From: Terrabacter sp040702505
GTDB taxonomy: Bacteria; Actinomycetota; Actinomycetes; Actinomycetales; Dermatophilaceae
Assembly: GCF_040702505.1 (NCBI RefSeq)
Contig: NZ_JBFBLC010000001.1
Coordinates: 1 to 64,000 of the forward strand
DNA length: 64,000 bases
Reading direction: 5' to 3'
Positions 58,965-64,000 of the stretch are shown in pieces (the stretch's first letter is position 1; each line of letters starts with the position of its first letter). Under the pieces are notes generated by a model. It was given only the letters and a program-made list of their open reading frames with translations, was not told the origin of the DNA and did no database searches. Made by a program: the position numbers and the translations under genes.

Positions 58965-59891
58965 TCAGTCCACGAGGTCGACCCTGCGCCGGGGCTTTCG
59001 CCGCGTCAGCAGGACGCCTGCGATGCACAGGCCTCCTCCGACATAGGTCAGCGCCGGCGGCACCTCCGACAACAGGGCCCACGCGATGAGCGTCGCGATG
59101 AACGGGACGAGGAAGGTCGTCAGCGTCAGGGTGCCGGCATCGCTGCGGGCGAGGACGTACGCCCACGTGGAGAAGGCGATCGCGGTCGGGAAGATGCCGA
59201 GGTAGGCGATCCACCCGAGAGTCGCAGCATCGGACTGGCGCACCACCGTGACCAGCTCGCCGGTCCACGGCAGGCACACGACGGCGCCGATGATGCAGGC
59301 CAGCCACGTCACCTCCGGCCCGGGCAGCCTCCCCAGGAGCGGCTTCTGCGCGAGGACGCCCACGGCATACGTCACCGCGGCGAGGATGGCGAGCCACACC
59401 CCGACCACGTCCCCGGACCCACCAGAGGACGACCCGCGGGCGATGACGACGACCCCGGCGAAACCGACCGCCATGCCGATGAGCAGCCAACGCGTCATCC
59501 TCTCGCCGAGGAAGACGGTCGCGAGCAGCGCGACGATGATCGGTCCGACCTGGACGACGAGCGCCGACGTGCCGGCGTCGATGCGGCGCTCAGCCGCGTT
59601 GAGGGCGAGGTTGTAGACGCCGAACCAGCCCACGCCGCACAGCAGCAGGAGCGGCCAGTCACGCCTGGCTGGCCACGTGCGCGGACGCCGGAAGACAAGG
59701 ACGCCCAGGGCGATCGAGGCGACGAGGAGCCTCCCGAGCGAGAGCGCTCCCGGCGGCACGTCGTGGCCGAGGTGCCGGATGGCCACGAACGCCGACGCCC
59801 AGAGCAGCAGCGTCACAGCAACGGCGGCGAGGACGAGCAGCTGCGTCCGCCGAGGGGAGTCCGTCGACGAGCTGCGGGAGTGGTCGGTCAC
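58965..59891 (-). CDS. EamA/DMT-family transporter
   Basis: An inner-membrane carrier of about 308 residues with ten hydrophobic segments in two EamA halves (LLLWASAFVAIRHLG and ALVVQVGPIIVALLATVFLGERM in the first; WIAYLGIFPTAIAFSTWAYVLAR in the second). The family exports amino acids, nucleosides or other metabolites. GTG 59891 is chosen as the start, because the sequence added by an ATG at 59993 is polar and unlike the family; it stays uncertain. It is divergent from cysteine dioxygenase. Confidence 0.88.
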   Translation of the reverse strand: MTDHSRSSSTDSPRRTQLLVLAAVAVTLLLWASAFVAIRHLGHDVPPGALSLGRLLVASIALGVLVFRRPRTWPARRDWPLLLLCGVGWFGVYNLALNAAERRIDAGTSALVVQVGPIIVALLATVFLGERMTRWLLIGMAVGFAGVVVIARGSSSGGSGDVVGVWLAILAAVTYAVGVLAQKPLLGRLPGPEVTWLACIIGAVVCLPWTGELVTVVRQSDAATLGWIAYLGIFPTAIAFSTWAYVLARSDAGTLTLTTFLVPFIATLIAWALLSEVPPALTYVGGGLCIAGVLLTRRKPRRRVDLVD

Positions 59892-59971
59892 CCGGTGACC
59901 GTAGTCCCCGCTCCCGACAGTCGCTCGACGGGGCGGGTGCCTGCCGAGACCACCTTGGCGAACGGCAACGC

Positions 59972-60010
59972 CATAAGCTAACGTTTTCCTCATGCAAATC
60001 CGTGCTTATG
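59972..60010. promoter_or_regulatory. Inverted repeat upstream of cysteine dioxygenase
   Basis: CATAAGC (59972-59978) and GCTTATG (60004-60010) are perfect 7-bp arms in the AT-rich centre of the 241-base gap between EamA and cysteine dioxygenase; an inner ATGCA/TGCAT pair (59992-60013) overlaps. Likely operator or promoter region for one or both genes. No riboswitch was recognised in the remaining GC-rich leader. Confidence 0.5.
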
Positions 60011-60132
60011 CATCGATCGCCGCAGAGGCCTGTCCTCCGCTCGGGAGCCGTTCGGCGTCCTGAGCCGCGAGGCGGACGTCCGAGGGTCCCGAGCGCCCCG
60101 CCCCCGCCACCCGATCGAGAAAGGCACGACCC

Positions 60133-60630
60133 ATGTCCCGCGGCGCCCCGCGCACCTCAGTCCACCTCGCCGACACTGCCCGACGACTCGCTCGGCAACG
60201 AGCTGTCTGGCAGGGCCTCGTCGACTTCGACCCCGTGACCCGCTACTACGCCCGGCTGCTCGCCGACCACGACCACGAGGCCTGGCTGCTGACCTGGCTG
60301 CCCGGTCAGGGCACCCCGTGGCACGACCACGGCGGCAGCGCAGGATCCTTCGTCGTCCTGCAGGGCATCCTCACCGAGGAGGTCGCCGGCTACCGGGATG
60401 CCGACCTCCTGGGGGACGTCCGGCGCACGGCCGGCCCCGGGGTCCTGCTCAGTCCGGGCGACCAGCGCACCTTCGGCACCCGTCACCTGCACCGGGTCAC
60501 CAATGCCGGCTCCGACCCGGCCGTGAGCCTGCACGTCTATGCCCCGAGACTGACTGCCATGACGAACTACCGTGCCGTCGACGGGCTGCTCGAGGTCGAC
60601 GAGCGCGCCGAGGCGGGGGTCGACTGGTGA
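60133..60630 (+). CDS. Cysteine dioxygenase-family protein
   Basis: A cupin iron enzyme of 165 residues. WHDHGGSAGSF (iron ligands, cupin motif 1) and RHLHRVTN (third His) are present; this matches bacterial cysteine dioxygenase, which turns cysteine into cysteine sulphinic acid with O2. AGAAAGG precedes the ATG. Its stop overlaps the rhodanese gene (GTGA), so both act together in sulphur metabolism. Confidence 0.88.
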   Translation: MSRGAPRTSVHLADTARRLARQRAVWQGLVDFDPVTRYYARLLADHDHEAWLLTWLPGQGTPWHDHGGSAGSFVVLQGILTEEVAGYRDADLLGDVRRTAGPGVLLSPGDQRTFGTRHLHRVTNAGSDPAVSLHVYAPRLTAMTNYRAVDGLLEVDERAEAGVDW

Positions 60631-61013
60631 CCCGGCCCCGCCCGCGCACCATCGACGAGGTGCTCGCCGAGGCACGCAGCCGCCTCCACCGCCTCACTCC
60701 CGAGCAGGCGCAGGCGGCGCACGAGTCCGGGGCCCTGGTCGTCGACATCCGCCCCGAGGCCCAGCGCAAGGCCGAGGGAGAGCTCGCCATCGCGACGCCC
60801 ATCGAGCGCAACGTCCTCGAGTGGCGCCTCGACCCGTCGAGCGACGCGGCCCTGCCGATCGCCGGCCACGACCTCGAGGTCGTCGTGCTCTGCCAGGAGG
60901 GCTACACCTCGAGCCTCGCGGCCGCGGCCCTGAAGGAGCTCGGCATCCACCGCGCCACGGACGTCATCGGCGGGTATGCCGCGTGGCGCGCCTGGCGGGA
61001 CGGGCGCACCTAG
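60627..61013 (+). CDS. Rhodanese-like domain protein
   Basis: A single-domain rhodanese of 128 residues. The fold begins VVDIRPEAQRKAEG; the active loop is LCQEGYTSSLAA, with Cys in the usual place, followed by GGYAAWRAW. It probably carries sulphane sulphur released in cysteine breakdown. Coupling to cysteine dioxygenase supports this. Confidence 0.92.
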   Translation: MTRPRPRTIDEVLAEARSRLHRLTPEQAQAAHESGALVVDIRPEAQRKAEGELAIATPIERNVLEWRLDPSSDAALPIAGHDLEVVVLCQEGYTSSLAAAALKELGIHRATDVIGGYAAWRAWRDGRT

Positions 61014-61053
61014 GCGCCTCCACGGCATACGACATACGGCGCGGCAGCGCTGC

Positions 61054-62439
61054 TCAGTGGCCCGAGCCGGTCTTCATCTTGGCCCGCTCGGACTCGTGCG
61101 CGCCGCCCTTGGCATCGAGGGTCTTGCACGCCTCCTCGATGTCGCGGGCCAGGGTGTCGACGTGCTCGCGGCTCATCGTCTCCTTGACGAGCGCCCGCAT
61201 GATCGTGACGTCCTGCGCGTCGGGCGGCAGCGTGTACGCCGGCACCATCCAGCCGCGCTCGGCCGAGAGCTGCCAGGCGACGTCGAACTCGTTGTAGTCC
61301 TGCACGCCCGTGAGCCGGAACGCGACGAGCGGGAGCTGCTCCTCGTCGCGGCCGATGAGCTCGAAGCGCCCCATCTTCTCGAGCAGGTCACCGAGCATCC
61401 GGGCGTTCTCCTCCATGTTGCGCATGATGTAGGTGTAGCCCTGCCGGCCGAACCGCACGAAGTTGTAGTACTGCGCGAGCACCATCGACGAGCCCGTGGA
61501 GAAGTTGAGGGTGAAGGTCGCGTCGGTCTTGCCGAGGTAGTTCTCCTCGAACACCAGGTCGGGCGCGAGGTCGCTCTTCTCCCGGAAGACGAGCCAGCCG
61601 ATCCCCGGGTAGACGAGGCCGAACTTGTGGCCCGAGACGTTGATGGAGCGCACCTGCTCGAGCCGGAAGTCCCACGGCGAGTCGGGGTAGAGGAACGGCC
61701 ACACGAAACCGCCGCTCGCGCCGTCGATGTGCAGCGGCACGTCGAGGCCGCGCTCCTGCTTGATCCGCAGGAGCAGGTCGTTGATCCCGACGATGTCGTC
61801 CTTGTGGCCGGTGAAGGTCGTGCCGAGGACGGCAGCCACCCCGATCGTGTTCTCGTCGATGTGCGCCTCGACGTCCTCGGGGCCGATCGTGTACTTGCCG
61901 GGTTGCAGCGGCACGATGCGCGGCTCGACGTCGAAGTAGCGGCAGAACTTCTCCCACACGACGTGCACGTCGCCGCCGAAGACGAGGTTCGGGCTCTCGA
62001 CCGAGCCCCCCTCCTGCTGTCGGCGGGTCCGCCAGTTCCACTTCAGCGACAGGGCGCCCAGCATGATCGCCTCCGACGAGCCCTGGGTGCGCGCCCCCGT
62101 GGTCGGGCCCGGTGCGTGGAAGAGGTCGGCGAGCATCCGGATGCAGCGCTGCTCGATCTCGGCCGTGCGCGGGTACTCCGCGTGGTCGATGAAGTTGCGG
62201 TGCAGGTTGGTCGCGATGATCCGCTGCGCCTCCGGCTCCATCCACGTGGTGACGAAGGTCGCGAGGTTGCGCGCCGGATCACCCTCGATCGCGAGGTCCT
62301 CGGCCACGAGCCGCATCGCGTCGACGGCGCTCATCCCCGTCGTCGGGAACTCCCGGCTCGGCACCTCCTGGGTGATGAAACGGTTGCCGTAGAGCGCGGC
62401 GGCGGCGTCGAGCTCGTGGGGTGTGGTCGGTGTGGCCAT
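61054..62439 (-). CDS. gadB: Glutamate decarboxylase
   Basis: A PLP enzyme of 461 residues that converts glutamate to GABA and uses up a proton. The PLP lysine is Lys272 in SGHKFGLVYPG; other core segments are TQGSSEAIMLG and HIDGASGGFVWPF. Length and order match bacterial GadA/GadB. AAGGAG lies about ten bases before ATG 62439. With the ClC channel upstream on the same strand it suggests acid resistance. No glutamate/GABA antiporter gene is visible in the window. Confidence 0.95.
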   Translation of the reverse strand: MATPTTPHELDAAAALYGNRFITQEVPSREFPTTGMSAVDAMRLVAEDLAIEGDPARNLATFVTTWMEPEAQRIIATNLHRNFIDHAEYPRTAEIEQRCIRMLADLFHAPGPTTGARTQGSSEAIMLGALSLKWNWRTRRQQEGGSVESPNLVFGGDVHVVWEKFCRYFDVEPRIVPLQPGKYTIGPEDVEAHIDENTIGVAAVLGTTFTGHKDDIVGINDLLLRIKQERGLDVPLHIDGASGGFVWPFLYPDSPWDFRLEQVRSINVSGHKFGLVYPGIGWLVFREKSDLAPDLVFEENYLGKTDATFTLNFSTGSSMVLAQYYNFVRFGRQGYTYIMRNMEENARMLGDLLEKMGRFELIGRDEEQLPLVAFRLTGVQDYNEFDVAWQLSAERGWMVPAYTLPPDAQDVTIMRALVKETMSREHVDTLARDIEEACKTLDAKGGAHESERAKMKTGSGH

Positions 62440-62498
62440 GCTTCTTCTTCTCCTTGCTGGGTGCTGCTGATGGGCTGCGGGGCTCTCCGGGCTGCCGG

Positions 62499-63200
62499 TC
62501 ACGGAGGTGCGGTGCTGCGGGCGGGCCGGAGGGCCCGGCGCCAGGCCGGCAGCATGAGGGCGGCGCCGACGAGGAAGCACGCGGCGCCGAAGAAGGTCCC
62601 CGCCACGGCGAGGCGAGCGTTCAGCGCGGCGTCGGTGCTCGGAGAGACGTAGCTGGCGAGCGCCGAGGCCATGAAGAGGATCGAGCCGACCATGTTGACC
62701 CAGGCGATCCGCCAGGGGAGCGAGCGCGGCTCCCAGGTCAGGAAGCGTGCGGACACGGCGAGGACGGCATACGTGCTCGACGCCAGGAAAAGCACGGAGC
62801 CGTAGAGGTCGGGGCGCCACACGTAGCGGTTCGACTCGGCGGCCGTCGCGTTGTGCGTCAGGGCGGCGACGGTGCTGACGTTGAAGCACAGGGTCCCCGG
62901 GAACTGCAGCGCCGCGGCGAGCCAGTTGCGGTCGTGCGGGGCCCAGTCGACCAGCCGGACAGGTGCGCGCCGGTGCTGGCTCTCCTCGTCCACGGTGGTC
63001 ATGGCGGGGGTCTGGGCCTGCAGCAGCTGCCCGAAGGAGGCACTCGTGAAGAAGACCGACCCGATGACGTAGGTGACACCGTCGACCGGGCCGCCCACCG
63101 CGTCGAGGTAGGCGGGCACCGAGCCGAGCACGAAGCAGGCGGACCCGACCATGAAGAGCCAGGCGACGGCTGCGTTGAGCCGCTCGGGTCGCGCCTTCAC
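62499..63200 (-). CDS. Hypothetical multi-pass membrane protein
   Basis: A protein of 233 residues with about six hydrophobic segments: WLFMVGSACFVLGSVPAYL and IGSVFFTSASFGQLLQ in the first half, VNMVGSILFMASAL and AGTFFGAACFLVGAALML in the second, so the halves look like repeats. It resembles YrhK-type membrane proteins but this is not certain. It lies between ClC and gadB on the same strand and may belong to the acid-response set. Confidence 0.75.
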   Translation of the reverse strand: MKARPERLNAAVAWLFMVGSACFVLGSVPAYLDAVGGPVDGVTYVIGSVFFTSASFGQLLQAQTPAMTTVDEESQHRRAPVRLVDWAPHDRNWLAAALQFPGTLCFNVSTVAALTHNATAAESNRYVWRPDLYGSVLFLASSTYAVLAVSARFLTWEPRSLPWRIAWVNMVGSILFMASALASYVSPSTDAALNARLAVAGTFFGAACFLVGAALMLPAWRRALRPARSTAPP

Positions 63201-63266
63201 GTGCGCCTCCTCCCTGGGGACCGCCTGTCCCCACTCTCGGCCGGGGGCCGGTGGCCGCGACTCGCC

Positions 63267-64000
63267 CTATCCGGGTGACTGCCGGCGCCTCGCCGGCTCG
63301 GGGCTGTGCGCGAGCCGGGTCGCGTGCGGCGTCGGGAGCACGGCCGTGACGACGAAGGAGACGACGACCGCCACCACCACCTGCGGTATGCCGGGAAGCC
63401 CGTCCGCGCCCATGAGCAGCGTCGCGAGCAGCACCGACGTGAGCGGCAGCCGCAGCATGGCGCAGCACATGGCGCCGATCCCGGTCCCGATGGCGGGGGC
63501 GAGCTGCATGCCGGGAAGGCTGCTGAGCGCGATGCCCAGCACGGCGCCGACGAACATGGAGGGGAAGACCGGGCCTCCGCGGAAGGCCGCCAGGGACAGG
63601 CCGTAGGCGAGCGCCTTGAGGACGCCGAGGAGCACGAGCACGCCGAGGGAGTAGGTGGCCGCGTTGGCGACGAGACCCGGCAGGGCGCTCTGCCCGGAGA
63701 AGAGCACCTCGGGGAACCCCCGCCCGGTGGCGAGCTGGTAGACCGTGGCGCACAGCCCGACCAGCAGGCCCAGGCCCACCGTCACCGGCACCCGGGAGCG
63801 GTGCACCATCGGCCGCAGGCCGAGCCCCACCCAGCGGACCCCCCACCCGAGGAGGGCAGCGACAGCCCCGATCGGCACCGCCCAGAGCAGCGACGCGACC
63901 GTGGGCGACACGCCGGGGGGCACCGAGGTCAGCGCGAGCGAGAACGTGCCCAGGCCGGTCCAGGCGTCCAGCCCGACGAAGACGAGGGCGCCGATGCCGG
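63267..64000 (-). CDS. ClC-family chloride channel/transporter, N-terminus cut by window edge
   Basis: C-terminal part (about 245 residues in the window) of a ClC chloride protein; the frame stays open to the right edge, so the start is missing. GFPEVLFSGQ and RGGPVFPSMFVGAVLG are ion-pathway segments of the family, and the following hydrophobic helices fit. In E. coli, ClC exchangers act as an electrical shunt during glutamate-dependent acid resistance; the gadB gene close by on the same strand points the same way. Confidence 0.88.
   Translation of the reverse strand, partial: GIGALVFVGLDAWTGLGTFSLALTSVPPGVSPTVASLLWAVPIGAVAALLGWGVRWVGLGLRPMVHRSRVPVTVGLGLLVGLCATVYQLATGRGFPEVLFSGQSALPGLVANAATYSLGVLVLLGVLKALAYGLSLAAFRGGPVFPSMFVGAVLGIALSSLPGMQLAPAIGTGIGAMCCAMLRLPLTSVLLATLLMGADGLPGIPQVVVAVVVSFVVTAVLPTPHATRLAHSPEPARRRQSPG

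Noticed and set aside
1..64000. tRNA genes, transposases or phage genes
   Set aside because: No TPsiC-like GGTTCGANTCC with a matching cloverleaf, and no transposase or integrase motif was seen on reading; a tRNAscan-SE run would settle the former.

Overview
The window is GC-rich, gene-dense actinobacterial chromosome. GTG starts and 4-base ATGA/GTGA overlaps are common, and it carries IdeR/DtxR-, LexA- and CarH-type control sites. The left edge holds a typical actinobacterial rRNA leader. Gene content (EfeUOB, actinobacterial DUF5926 and DUF4446, F420-type nitroreductase family, DUF222-HNH proteins) suggests Micrococcales, perhaps the Intrasporangiaceae; that placement is inference. No phage, IS element, tRNA or CRISPR array was seen.

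Layout. 1-340: leader and promoter of a minus-strand rRNA operon whose 16S gene lies off the left edge. 0.5-8.2 kb: DUF2383 protein, MarR/MFS efflux pair with an operator on the start codon, IolE-like TIM barrel, serS, a lipoprotein and an ABC exporter. 8.4-18.9 kb: NarL-type two-component system divergent from the exporter, an ABC-F protein with an attenuator-like leader, zwf, DUF2500, map with an XRE regulator, a sugar-type dehydrogenase with a DinB-like protein, and a diacylglycerol-kinase-type lipid kinase. 18.9-22.5 kb: iron uptake operon efeUOB with an IdeR box. 22.5-24.3 kb: DUF2461 and an FAD monooxygenase.

24.4-29.8 kb is the most unusual segment: a tightly coupled minus-strand operon of a cytosolic subtilase with a (G)YWGGIG repeat, a small ECF-like sigma factor, a 165-residue two-part protein, and a TPR-CHAT caspase-like protease. 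Two proteases, one transcription factor and a possible inhibitor or substrate suggest a proteolytic signalling cascade, comparable in parts to the TPR-CHAT/Csx30/sigma module of type III-E CRISPR but with no CRISPR here.

30-45 kb is mostly housekeeping and hypothetical genes: peptidoglycan-binding lipoprotein, DUF4446-pheA, a large membrane protein, GT2, DUF5926, RsbW-like kinase, PadR, nitroreductase, a CobF-GNAT fusion, DLH/ArsR, DUF1905, a coupled pair of unknowns, MOSC and SulP. 45.4-53.8 kb is a light and photo-oxidative stress island: CarH-like B12 photoreceptor repressor and SRPBCC protein, divergent from a flavin oxidase-DUF1365-cyclopropane synthase-photolyase-CPBP-(SDR-TspO fusion) operon, with back-to-back promoters sharing a -10 region. 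53.9-64 kb holds a GlxA-type regulator, VOC protein, a DUF222-HNH nuclease under a LexA box, a Tat esterase, EamA transporter, cysteine dioxygenase-rhodanese, and an apparent acid-resistance set (glutamate decarboxylase, membrane protein, ClC channel cut by the right edge).

Across the whole window the 7-mer GTATGCC/GGCATAC occurs about 40 times in both orientations, in genes and between them, forcing rare codons; this looks like an unexplained genome-wide signature.
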